Source: Nitrospinae bacterium AH_259_B05_G02_I21 (GTDB lineage Bacteria > JADFOP01). Taken from it: 12,753 bases of DNA. The translations under genes and the position numbers were made by a program. The notes beneath the pieces were generated by a model. The model was not told the origin of the DNA. It saw only the letters and a program-made list of their open reading frames with translations, and made no database searches. The number at the start of each line of letters is the position of its first letter. Position 1 is the first letter of the stretch. Shown in pieces: positions 6,769 to 12,753 of this stretch. The DNA is taken from positions 1-12,753 of the forward strand of contig JALLOF010000043.1 of the NCBI GenBank assembly GCA_027717595.1. The letters run 5' to 3'.

Positions 6769-7683
6769 CTACAGCCGCTCCCAGCCCGCTCCCTCGTGCC
6801 CATACTGAAACACGCCCGGGTGGAACACCTCGGCGAGAATCTCGACCGACTCGACCAGGCGCGGGCCCGGTCGGTTGAAGAACTGGCTGCCCTCGAGCAG
6901 GTAGACCCTTCCGGCCCGCACCGCCCGGAGGTCCGACCACCCAGGCTTGCTCGTCAATGCGGGCATCTCCTGGCGCGTCTTGGCGATGTCGTAGCCGCAA
7001 GGCATCGCGGCGATCACCTCAGGGTCCTTTTCGTGAAGCTCCTCCCAGGTCATCCACGGGGAGTGCTTCCCGGCCTCGCCGAAGAGGTTCTCGCCCCCGG
7101 CCATCTCCACCAGCTCCGGCATCCAGTTGCCACACGCCATGAGTGGGTCAATCCACTCGATGCAGGCCACCGTCGGGGTGTGCGCCAGCTCCCTGGTCGC
7201 ATCGGCAACGGCCTCGATCCTGCGCTGCAGCCGCTCTACCAGCTCACTGCCCCGCTCGGGGGCACCAAGCGCCTCGGCCACCTGCGCGATCGAGACCCAC
7301 ACATCCGCCAGGCCGTTCGGCTCCAACGAGACGATCCGGGGCCGAGCGTCGAGGAAGTCGGCCAGGGCCTCTTCCACATCGCGCAGGCTCACGGCGCAGA
7401 CGTCGCACTGGGATTGGGTCACGATGAGATCGGGCTCGAGCTGCCTGAGTGTGTCGGCGTGGACGCGGTAGACGGACAAGGCCTCCTGGAGGATGGCTTT
7501 CACCCGTTGGTCGATCTCGTAGCTCGTGCCGTCCACGTTGAACTTCGGCTCGGTGCACACGGGCAGGTGCGCGACCGATTCGGGAAAGTCGCACTCGTGC
7601 GAGCGGCCGACCAGGTGGTCTTCAAAGCCGAGGGCGCAGACGATCTCGGTGCTGCTGGCTATCAACGAGACAACGCGTTGCAT
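6769..7683 (-). CDS. Cobalamin-binding BtuF-like protein without a signal peptide
   Basis: A 304-residue member of the periplasmic-binding-protein-2 fold family (BtuF/FecB type), subgroup annotated as cobalamin-binding. RVVSLIASSTEIVCALG (residues 3-19) opens the first lobe, followed by GRSHECDFP (26-34). VTQSQCDVCAVS (88-99) carries the cysteine pair characteristic of this subgroup. The second lobe contains CIEWIDPLMACGNWMPELVEMAGG (about 174-197) and ends with the usual LRAVRAGRVYLLEGSQFFNRPGPR region. The ATG at 7683 has an excellent GGAGGA site six bases upstream; the longer GTG reading would start inside that site. There is no hydrophobic export signal or lipobox and no permease or ATPase next to it, so it is probably cytoplasmic rather than a transporter subunit. 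Binding of a corrinoid follows from family; the actual role is unknown. Confidence 0.85.
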   Translation of the reverse strand: MQRVVSLIASSTEIVCALGFEDHLVGRSHECDFPESVAHLPVCTEPKFNVDGTSYEIDQRVKAILQEALSVYRVHADTLRQLEPDLIVTQSQCDVCAVSLRDVEEALADFLDARPRIVSLEPNGLADVWVSIAQVAEALGAPERGSELVERLQRRIEAVADATRELAHTPTVACIEWIDPLMACGNWMPELVEMAGGENLFGEAGKHSPWMTWEELHEKDPEVIAAMPCGYDIAKTRQEMPALTSKPGWSDLRAVRAGRVYLLEGSQFFNRPGPRLVESVEILAEVFHPGVFQYGHEGAGWERL

Positions 7684-7717
7684 GGCGGCTCCTCCCACGA
7701 CGGATCCTCTCCCCTAT

Positions 7718-7746
7718 ATTATGGAGCCATCCGCGGGACTTGAAAA
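7718..7746 (-). promoter_or_regulatory. Predicted promoter for the BtuF-like gene
   Basis: On the - strand TTTTCA (7746-7741) and CATAAT (7723-7718) are separated by 17 bases; the -10 matches five of six consensus positions and the -35 four. The start codon at 7683 lies about 30 bases beyond the expected transcription start. The 128-base gap to the upstream gene shows no cobalamin riboswitch signature that I can recognise. Confidence 0.4.
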
Positions 7747-7811
7747 GGAAAACTTCATTTCACCTACCGGCCACAAGAAGTTAGATGGGCTGACATCGCA
7801 AGCGCTCCGGC

Positions 7812-8333
7812 TTATTCTTCGGAGCCCGGGCCTCCCCCCTTTTCGGCGATCTTGGCCACCCGCTCGGCAACCGCCCGAAGCCGCTGCTCCATACGGCCCA
7901 GGTGGGTGCCCGACCAGAAAACCTTCCCGCAGGCCGGGCAGCCGTGGAACGAGACCACCCGCCGGTACACATACTCCGGCACAACGGCCTCGACCTCGGC
8001 GCGGCTCTCTATCGGTTCGAGATTAACGTTGCAGGCCAGGCATCGCGCGAAGGCCTCGGCCACGAGATCGAGCCCGAATGCCCCGGCGACCTCGACCAGC
8101 TGCGCTTCCCACCGATCGTCCGAGATAAAGAGGTGGGCGGGGAGGTTCTCGCGGGCAAGTAGCTTGGTGTTGCGGGTCAGGATGATCCGCCCTTCGCGGC
8201 GGGCCCGGTCCACCAGCTGAACGGGGACCGAGTGGCTTAAGTAGGCGGAGTCGAAGCCGGCGATGCGAAGCCACTTGCAGAGCTTGCCCAGCATGGCATC
8301 GCAAAGAAACCGGGGGGCTTCGCTGGCGCTCAC
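7812..8333 (-). CDS. Mut7-C RNase-fold domain protein with C-terminal zinc ribbon
   Basis: A 173-residue protein of the Mut7-C family, a PIN-like nuclease fold named after the C-terminal domain of the nematode exonuclease Mut-7. PRFLCDAMLGKLCKWLRIAG (residues 7-26) holds the conserved N-terminal aspartate and the LGKLxxWLR signature. GRIILTRNTKLL (48-59) is the second conserved block. The C-terminal half is a zinc ribbon with C98, C101, C132 and C135 (RCLACN and GCPACGKVFWSGTH). The start is a GTG at 8333 with GAGGAGG about nine bases upstream; the first ATG lies inside the conserved motif and is too late. RNase activity is inferred from fold only. It stands alone, divergent from hrcA, and its stop is 128 bases before the BtuF-like gene. 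Confidence 0.85.
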   Translation of the reverse strand: MSASEAPRFLCDAMLGKLCKWLRIAGFDSAYLSHSVPVQLVDRARREGRIILTRNTKLLARENLPAHLFISDDRWEAQLVEVAGAFGLDLVAEAFARCLACNVNLEPIESRAEVEAVVPEYVYRRVVSFHGCPACGKVFWSGTHLGRMEQRLRAVAERVAKIAEKGGGPGSEE

Positions 8334-8544
8334 GGCGGGCGCACCTCCTCGCCCACTCTAGCACGAGCGCCCCTCAAGCGACAACGCCCGCCCAAGCGGG
8401 TAATGTCCTAATTTGAACTGAACATCCACCCGCCTGGAGCTTTCACGACGATCTCCTTGCCGTCGCCCGCCCGATGGGGCCTCGCAGCCGGAGGCCACCT
8501 CCCAGCGTCCACTCTAAGGGATAGCACACCGCAACGCGGCCTGT

Positions 8545-8747
8545 CGTCACGTACTTCGCTTTTGCACGTTAGACACTTTTAGACACTTTTGACACTTGTG
8601 GCTAATGTGTCTAATCCCCCACAACCTATTGAATTTGAAGATATTACTGGCGATTTTGAGTCTCAAAAAGGTGTCTAAAAAGCGGAAAGTGTCAAAGGGC
8701 CCCAGCGGGGACCGGGGGGGAGGCCTACCGTCGCGTACTTCGCTTTT
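8545..8747. repeat. 19-base direct repeat nested in the inverted-repeat element
   Basis: CGTCACGTACTTCGCTTTT (8545-8563) recurs as CGTCGCGTACTTCGCTTTT (8729-8747), matching at 18 of 19 positions in the same orientation. The pair brackets the AT-rich core. The right copy is followed at once by a hairpin TTCGCG/CGCGAA (8748-8764). Confidence 0.8.
8569..8696. repeat. Cluster of six GACAC/GTGTC motifs
   Basis: GACAC occurs at 8572, 8582 and 8591, about one helical turn apart, mostly within AGACACTTTT units. GTGTC occurs at 8607, 8671 and 8689 in the opposite sense. TTAGACAC and GTGTCTAA (8607-8614) can form a stem, and TTTTAGACAC (8577-8586) has an exact inverse at 8671-8680. The layout resembles a protein-binding array or transposase sub-terminal sites. 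Confidence 0.65.
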
Positions 8748-8826
8748 TTCGCGGACTTCGCGAATGAGGGGGGTGATTTTATTTGCACGGGTTTCAAATT
8801 AGGACGCTACTCCCAAGCGACGAGGC

Positions 8827-8855
8827 TTGACAAGCCCCCGGCCGCTCTATATCTT
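8827..8855 (+). promoter_or_regulatory. Promoter of the hrcA operon
   Basis: A perfect -35 TTGACA (8827-8832) is followed after 17 bases by TATCTT (8850-8855), with an overlapping TATATC two bases earlier. Transcription would begin near 8862, right at the start of the CIRCE operator, so HrcA binding would block the promoter or early elongation. Confidence 0.75.
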
Positions 8856-8862
8856 ATGGAAA

Positions 8863-8889
8863 TTAGCACTCCGCCGCCTAGAGTGCTAA
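8863..8889 (+). promoter_or_regulatory. CIRCE operator (HrcA binding site)
   Basis: TTAGCACTC (8863-8871), a nine-base spacer and GAGTGCTAA (8881-8889) match the CIRCE consensus exactly. HrcA binds this palindrome and represses chaperone genes until heat shock. Its place between the promoter and the hrcA start codon shows that the operon is autoregulated. It also shows that the upstream ATG at 8856, which lies before the operator, is not the true start. Confidence 0.97.
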
Positions 8890-8909
8890 AACCATCTGGG
8901 GACCCGACC

Positions 8910-9962
8910 ATGGCCCTGGCCCTGAGCGAACGCCAACGCACCGTCCTCATCACCATCGTCCAGCATTACATCCTGACCGGCGACCCCGTAGGCAGCCGGA
9001 CGGTGGCGCGAAAATGCGGGCTCAACCTCAGCCCCGCGACCATCCGCAACGTCATGGCCGACCTCGAAGAGATGGGCCTAATCACCCAACCCCACGCCTC
9101 GGCCGGACGGGTCCCCACCGACCTCGCCTACCGCTACTACGTCGACAGCCTCACCTCCATCCCCCAGCTTCAGACCAACGACCTGGAAGCCCTCACCCAA
9201 TCTGTGCCCTCTGAGGTCGAGCGCATCGAGTCGCTCCTGGAGCATACGAGCCTCCTGCTGAGCCAGCTCTCGCAACACGCCGGGCTCGTCTTCACCCCCC
9301 GGCTCTCGACCATCGTGCTGAAGCAGGTCACCTTCACCAGGCTGAAGTCCACGCAGGTCCTGGCGGTGCTCGTCTCCGAGGCGGGGACGACCCACACCAA
9401 GGCCGTGAAGTTGGACGAAGACCTCTCGCAGGACACCCTCACCGAGATGGGCAACTTCCTAACCAGCGAGTTAGAGGGCCTCTCGTTGAGCGAAATCCGC
9501 TCCAAGGTGCTCGAGCAGATGGCCGAGGAGAAGGCCGAGTACGACGCGCTCTTCCAGCGAGCCATGGCGCTCTACGACCAGGCCTTCGGCCAAGAGGTGG
9601 ACGAGTCCACCGGAGAGGTCATCGTCGAAGGGGCGAGCAACATCTTGAACTCGCCCGAGCTGCAGCGGGACATCGAGAAGATGAGGGCCATCTTCGAGGC
9701 CTTCGAGGACAAAAGCCGCCTGGTGCGCCTGCTCGACAGATGCCTATCGAGCGAGGACATCTGCGTATTTATCGGCGAGGAGAGCGAGATCAAGGGTCTC
9801 GACGACCTCTCGGTGGTGAGCCAGTCCTACCGGGTGGGCGATAGGCCCATGGGGGCCGTGGGCATCATGGGCCCCAAGCGGATGGAGTACGCCCGGGTAA
9901 TGGCCCTGGTCGACTACACCGCCAATACGTTGAGTCGCCTGCTTGCGGGCGAGCCTGTGTAA
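8910..9962 (+). CDS. hrcA: Heat-inducible transcription repressor HrcA
   Basis: Binds CIRCE elements as a dimer and represses chaperone operons; in the studied systems GroEL aids its folding, so unfolded protein relieves repression. I start it at the ATG at 8910 (350 residues, normal for the family), with GGGGA seven bases upstream and downstream of the promoter and operator. The N-terminal winged helix-turn-helix shows YILTGDPVGSRTVARKCG (about 20-37) and LSPATIRNVMADLEEMGL (40-57), then HASAGRVPTDLAYRYYVD (62-79). The middle is a GAF-like domain with an inserted segment, and the end has VGDRPMGAVGIMGPKRMEY, where the GxxGIxGPxRMxY pattern is the C-terminal family signature. First gene of the cluster, 13 bases before grpE. 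Confidence 0.97.
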   Translation: MALALSERQRTVLITIVQHYILTGDPVGSRTVARKCGLNLSPATIRNVMADLEEMGLITQPHASAGRVPTDLAYRYYVDSLTSIPQLQTNDLEALTQSVPSEVERIESLLEHTSLLLSQLSQHAGLVFTPRLSTIVLKQVTFTRLKSTQVLAVLVSEAGTTHTKAVKLDEDLSQDTLTEMGNFLTSELEGLSLSEIRSKVLEQMAEEKAEYDALFQRAMALYDQAFGQEVDESTGEVIVEGASNILNSPELQRDIEKMRAIFEAFEDKSRLVRLLDRCLSSEDICVFIGEESEIKGLDDLSVVSQSYRVGDRPMGAVGIMGPKRMEYARVMALVDYTANTLSRLLAGEPV

Positions 9963-9975
9963 CGAGAGACCCGCC

Positions 9976-10500
9976 GTGGCACGCCGCGTCCCCATCGAGC
10001 CCGACGACCCGAACCCGGACGGCGAGGAGCCCTCGGCGCAACCGTCCGAAGAGAAGATAGAAGAGGCGCAGCCCCTGGAGGAGCGCTACCTGCGGCTCGC
10101 AGCCGAGTTCGAAAACTACAAGAAGCGGATGGAGCGCGAGCGGGCCACGACCATCGCCTACGCCCACGAAGAGCTGCTGGAGAATTTTCTGCCGGTCGTT
10201 GACAATCTCGAGCGGGCCCTGGCCGCCGCACAGGTCGGAGGCGCACACGATGACGGACTCGTCGCCGGAGTTGAGCTAACCCTCCGGGAGCTCAAGGAGT
10301 TCCTGCACCGAAAAGGCGTCGAGCCCGTCGAGGCCACGGGCGAGCGCTTCGACCCCACCATCCACGAAGCCGTCTCCACCGAGCCCTCGACGGACGTCCC
10401 CGAGGGAGGCGTCATCACACAGATCGAGAAGGGCTACCGCTACAAGGAGCGGATACTGCGGCCGGCCAAGGTCATCGTCTCCTCCGGCCCACCGGCATGA
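9976..10500 (+). CDS. grpE: GrpE nucleotide exchange factor for DnaK
   Basis: Releases ADP from the chaperone DnaK and so drives its substrate cycle; acts as a dimer in the cytoplasm. I chose the GTG at 9976 (174 residues), 13 bases after the hrcA stop, with a weak GAGAG ribosome site. An in-frame TTG at 9943 would overlap hrcA. The acidic, disordered N-terminus is followed by a long coiled-coil region with RYLRLAAEFENYKKRMERE (about 39-57) and LLENFLPVVDNLERAL. The C-terminal beta domain has ERFDPTIHEAV and YRYKERILRPAKVIVS, both family signatures. Its partner genes dnaK and dnaJ, normally next, are missing here. Confidence 0.95.
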   Translation: MARRVPIEPDDPNPDGEEPSAQPSEEKIEEAQPLEERYLRLAAEFENYKKRMERERATTIAYAHEELLENFLPVVDNLERALAAAQVGGAHDDGLVAGVELTLRELKEFLHRKGVEPVEATGERFDPTIHEAVSTEPSTDVPEGGVITQIEKGYRYKERILRPAKVIVSSGPPA

Positions 10501-10511
10501 GGCGCCTCCAC

Positions 10512-10562
10512 ATGACGGATACCGAACCCATCCTCCTTGCGACCGATCCCCCTAACCGCTGA
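10512..10562 (+). CDS. 16-codon ORF overlapping the prmA start, possible coupling peptide
   Basis: An ATG at 10512 opens a 16-residue reading frame (MTDTEPILLATDPPNR) whose TGA shares its last base with the ATG of prmA (TGATG). prmA itself has no recognisable Shine-Dalgarno site before its ATG (the preceding bases are a C-rich stretch). Ribosomes finishing this short ORF could therefore reinitiate on prmA. The sequence matches nothing I know and is not a piece of DnaK or DnaJ. Translation is not proven, and a 16-codon frame can occur by chance. Confidence 0.3.
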   Translation: MTDTEPILLATDPPNR

Positions 10563-11506
10563 TGCCAACGATAAGCCCTCAATCGACCGTCGGCCGATGG
10601 GTAGAGCTTCGCTGCACGCTCCCCACGATATGGGCCGACGCGGTTGCCGAGTGGCTCCTGGAGGGGCGGACCTCAGGCGTCCTGGTAGAAGAGGGCAACG
10701 GCGAGACGGTGGGGCCGGCCGAGGCGGTCACCCTCATCACAGCCCTGCCCGCTGAAGCCGACGTGGAATCGGTGGTGGACCAGCTTCAAGCCATGGGCTG
10801 GACCTTGGCGGAACGCTCGGGCCTCCAAGAGGCCCTCTCGGTGGAAACCCGGCTCATCGCCCCCGAACGGCTCGAAGCGCTGCTTGCGCCGAGCTTCAAG
10901 CCCGTCGAGCTGACAGGCGGCCTGTGGGTCGTCCCCGCCGAGGGGGCCGGGGTGCCAGAGGACATCCCGCCTGGGGTCACAACCATCCGTCTCATCCCGG
11001 GCCTCGCCTTCGGAACGGGAAGCCACCCGTCCACTCGGCTGGCGGCGCGCCTCGCCGCCGCCTGGTTCGGCCGCTTGTCGGGGGAGCGGGCGCCACGGGT
11101 CCTTGACCTCGGCACCGGCTCGGGCCTGCTCGCCATCGCCGCCACCCAGTGGGGGGCGGCCCTGGTCGTCGGGGTCGAGAAGGACCGGATGGCTCTGGAG
11201 AACGCGCAACGAAACGCGGCCCTCAACGACGTGGGAGCGAAGGTCGCCTTCATCGCTGCGGACCTGACGACCATGGAGCCTAGGGCCTGGGCCGACCTGC
11301 TTGTCGCCAACCTCGACCGAGACCACTTCCTGCTCGGGTCTGATAGGCTGGTCGGATGGCTCGCCTCCGGCGGGGCGATGGTGGCCTCGGGCGTGCGGGT
11401 CGAGCACGAAGGGCCGGTCCTCGGGGCGTTCGAGTCGGCGGGACTCGCGGTCGTCGAGCGGGCCGACGAAGGCCCCTGGGTCGCCTTCCTGACCGAGCGC
11501 CGCTAG
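10562..11506 (+). CDS. prmA: Ribosomal protein L11 methyltransferase (PrmA), somewhat divergent
   Basis: Transfers methyl groups from S-adenosylmethionine to ribosomal protein L11. The 314-residue protein has the two-part PrmA layout. An N-terminal substrate-recognition region has WADAVAEWLLEGRTSGVLVEE (about 24-44). The C-terminal class I methyltransferase domain has the PrmA-specific linker PGLAFGTGSHPSTRL (146-160), SAM motif I LDLGTGSGLLAIAA (181-194), the acidic E206 in VGVEKDRMALENA, and ANLDRDH (249-255). The last replaces the usual ANIL-type motif, and the linker has PST where PTT is common. The final GGAMVASGV strand fits the family. It follows grpE by 61 bases, with its ATG overlapping the stop of a short ORF. 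Its stop TAG runs into a G-run that provides the ribosome site of rsmE. PrmA is the best assignment; substrate conservation is inferred. Confidence 0.88.
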   Translation: MPTISPQSTVGRWVELRCTLPTIWADAVAEWLLEGRTSGVLVEEGNGETVGPAEAVTLITALPAEADVESVVDQLQAMGWTLAERSGLQEALSVETRLIAPERLEALLAPSFKPVELTGGLWVVPAEGAGVPEDIPPGVTTIRLIPGLAFGTGSHPSTRLAARLAAAWFGRLSGERAPRVLDLGTGSGLLAIAATQWGAALVVGVEKDRMALENAQRNAALNDVGAKVAFIAADLTTMEPRAWADLLVANLDRDHFLLGSDRLVGWLASGGAMVASGVRVEHEGPVLGAFESAGLAVVERADEGPWVAFLTERR

Positions 11507-11518
11507 GGGGGCAAGCCG

Positions 11519-12262
11519 GTGCGCCTCTTCTTCGTCCCCCCCGCGCAGTGGACGGGCCGGCGGGTCACGATCACGGGGTCCGACGTCCACCACATCACCC
11601 GCGTCCTGCGGCTGAGACCGGGCGACACGGTGACGGTCTCGGACGGCGCCGGCCGCACGGGCCGGTTCAGGATCGAACGATTGGGTGAGGAGGCGGTTGA
11701 AGGAACGATTGTCGAGACGACCGAGGCGCCTGCTGATGCGACACCGCCCATCACCCTCATCCAGGCGCTTCCGAAAGGACGTAAGTTCGAACTGATCCTA
11801 CAGAAGGCCGTGGAGCTTGGAGCGGCACGCATCGTTCCCATCACATCGGCCCGCACGGTGGTTCGCCTCAAACGAAACCGCGCGGGCGAGCGGCTCGAGC
11901 GGTGGAGGCGCATCGCGGCCGAGGCGGCCAAGCAGTGCCGACGCCAATCGGTGCCCGAGGTGGCCCCGGTGACCTCGCTCGAGGCCTGGCTGGCTGACAT
12001 CGGCCCCTCCGAGGCCGGGCAGCTCAGGTTGCTGCTTTGGGAGGAGGCCACCGAGCCCCTCCGAGACATCCTCGCCCAGGTAGGGAATCCAACCGAAATC
12101 CTCTGCCTGGTCGGGCCCGAGGGTGGGATAGAAGCGGCCGAGGCGGCCAAGGCCACCGAGGCGGGCTTCGTCCCGGCCAGCCTGGGCCCGCGGATACTCA
12201 GAGCGGAGACGGCTCCCCTTGCCCTGCTTGCTATCCTCCAGCACACCTTCGGCGGCATCTAG
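11519..12262 (+). CDS. rsmE: 16S rRNA (uracil-1498-N3)-methyltransferase RsmE
   Basis: Methylates N3 of U1498 in 16S rRNA within the assembled 30S subunit, using S-adenosylmethionine. The 247-residue protein starts at a GTG, with a G-run ribosome site overlapping the prmA stop. An N-terminal PUA-like domain holds DVHHITRVLRLRPGD (residues 22-36). The SPOUT methyltransferase domain has LPKGRKFELILQKAVELGA (84-102), IVPITSARTVV, LVGPEGGIE (197-205) and the knot segment LGPRILRAETAPLALL (222-237), all strongly conserved. prmA-rsmE adjacency is the common order downstream of dnaJ in many bacteria, so this is the conserved tail of the heat-shock cluster. No clear terminator is seen after it. Confidence 0.96.
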   Translation: MRLFFVPPAQWTGRRVTITGSDVHHITRVLRLRPGDTVTVSDGAGRTGRFRIERLGEEAVEGTIVETTEAPADATPPITLIQALPKGRKFELILQKAVELGAARIVPITSARTVVRLKRNRAGERLERWRRIAAEAAKQCRRQSVPEVAPVTSLEAWLADIGPSEAGQLRLLLWEEATEPLRDILAQVGNPTEILCLVGPEGGIEAAEAAKATEAGFVPASLGPRILRAETAPLALLAILQHTFGGI

Positions 12263-12411
12263 GCCCGAGGTTGCATACTTTCTTGCTCCCAACGGGAAGA
12301 GAATGGAGAATTTAAAAGCTTCAAGCAAGCAGTAAGGAAGGCTTCCCGGGCTACTGCGATCACTTCACCTCACATGGGCAAAGCGGCTGGCAGGCTGGCA
12401 CCAGGAACAAC

Positions 12412-12753
12412 TCACTTAGGGTGTTTAGATCGCTCGCCCCACCAATCATTTCCATAATCATGGGTCAATTCTTCCCCTTTCTTAATTTTCCGCAGTGCAA
12501 CAAATTCAATTGTATTACCGTCACCCTGGTAAGGTTCAAGATTGGGACTGTCGGAATGATTATAAATCATCCCGTAACCCAGCACGCAAAGTGCGGTACC
12601 ATCCTTAAAGCCTTCAAAAATGTAATCCAGAAGGACTCCTTGAACATCATCCTCATTCATCGTGATATAGGGACAGACTTCTACTACGCCTCCAGCTTCA
12701 TAGGACTTTATTGCAAACACACCCTTTCCAGATAATTTACTTCTACCGATCTT
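12412..12753 (-). CDS. SET-domain protein, 5' partial
   Basis: A SET-domain protein, the fold of lysine methyltransferases, cut by the right edge. A GTG at 12720 could start it, but the frame is open to the window end and its extra codons read KIGRSKLSGKGVFA. This completes the typical SET opening (x-S-x-x-x-G-x-G-V-F-A), so the real start is beyond the window. Then come YEAGGVVEVCPYI, the core GYGMIYNHSDSPNLEPY (NHS motif), IEFVALRKIKKGEEL and THDYGNDWW with the usual tyrosine. About 113 residues are visible, which is nearly a whole SET domain. Its GC content is about 44 % in a 120-base sample against about 65 % or more around, and codon use is AT-rich, so it was probably acquired. Bacterial targets of such small SET proteins are mostly unknown. 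Confidence 0.82.
   Translation of the reverse strand, partial: KIGRSKLSGKGVFAIKSYEAGGVVEVCPYITMNEDDVQGVLLDYIFEGFKDGTALCVLGYGMIYNHSDSPNLEPYQGDGNTIEFVALRKIKKGEELTHDYGNDWWGERSKHPK

Larger units (their letters stand above)
8405..8805. mobile_element. Candidate MITE-like element or IS remnant with 13-bp inverted repeats
   Basis: GTCCTAATTTGAA (8405-8417) and its exact reverse complement (8793-8805) bound 401 bases in the intergenic region between the Mut7-C gene and hrcA. Inside there is no convincing transposase: the longest + strand ORF (8596-8802, 68 codons) has no recognisable domain. The core (about 8560-8700) is distinctly AT-richer than both flanks and carries further repeats. I see no clear target-site duplication next to the ends, so mobility is inferred from the inverted repeats, the size and the absence of coding sequence. 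Confidence 0.5.

Noticed and set aside
7684-7811. Cobalamin riboswitch in front of the BtuF-like gene
   Set aside because: The gap is too short for a full B12 riboswitch plus expression platform, and I see no B12-box-like sequence.
8596-8802. 68-codon + strand ORF inside the inverted-repeat element
   Set aside because: It runs through the GTGTC repeats and hairpin, has no domain and no good ribosome site; chance frame.
8856-8909. Longer hrcA start at 8856
   Set aside because: It lies at the -10 region and upstream of the CIRCE operator, so it would not be in the transcript.

Overview
The window is mostly GC-rich (roughly 65-70 % where I counted) and looks like a chromosomal piece of a free-living bacterium that I cannot place to phylum. 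A perfect CIRCE operator in front of hrcA, sigma-70-type promoters, clear Shine-Dalgarno sites and a bacterial pantothenate operon exclude archaea. The gene mix would fit a deltaproteobacterial, NC10 or Tectomicrobia-like metagenome lineage, but that is a guess.

Region 1 (1-3716, + strand) is a phage-type module. It holds a tail-fibre-like protein with three tandem 55-residue repeats (cut by the window's left edge), a small exported protein of unknown function, an exported LamG-domain protein, about 175 bases of non-coding DNA with unusually dense hairpin potential, and a D12-class (Dam-like) DNA adenine methyltransferase closed by an intrinsic terminator. Two of the first three proteins have clear signal peptides, and the first may also. 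No integrase, capsid or terminase gene is visible.

Region 2 (3763-8333, - strand) is housekeeping metabolism. Read in its own direction the order is a Mut7-C RNase-fold/zinc-ribbon protein, a cobalamin-binding BtuF-like protein, a deoxynucleoside kinase, then panB-panC-panD. The pan genes are tightly packed: panB and panC overlap by four bases and panC-panD are about 20 bases apart. They make pantoate precursor, beta-alanine and finally pantothenate; panE is not here. A strong terminator hairpin lies in the panB leader, only about 45 bases before the start codon, which suggests attenuation. Predicted promoters precede the kinase and the BtuF-like gene.

Region 3 (8334-8909) is a divergent intergenic region. 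It contains a 401-base segment bounded by a perfect 13-bp inverted repeat, with a nested 19-base direct repeat and a cluster of six GACAC/GTGTC motifs, and then the hrcA promoter and CIRCE operator.

Region 4 (8910-12262, + strand) is a heat-shock/ribosome-modification cluster: hrcA, grpE, prmA, rsmE. The same genes in many bacteria enclose dnaK and dnaJ between grpE and prmA; here those two are missing and only a 16-codon ORF, overlapping the prmA start, fills the gap.

Region 5 (12412-12753, - strand) is a SET-domain protein cut by the right edge. It is far AT-richer (about 44 % GC by my sample) than everything else and probably acquired.
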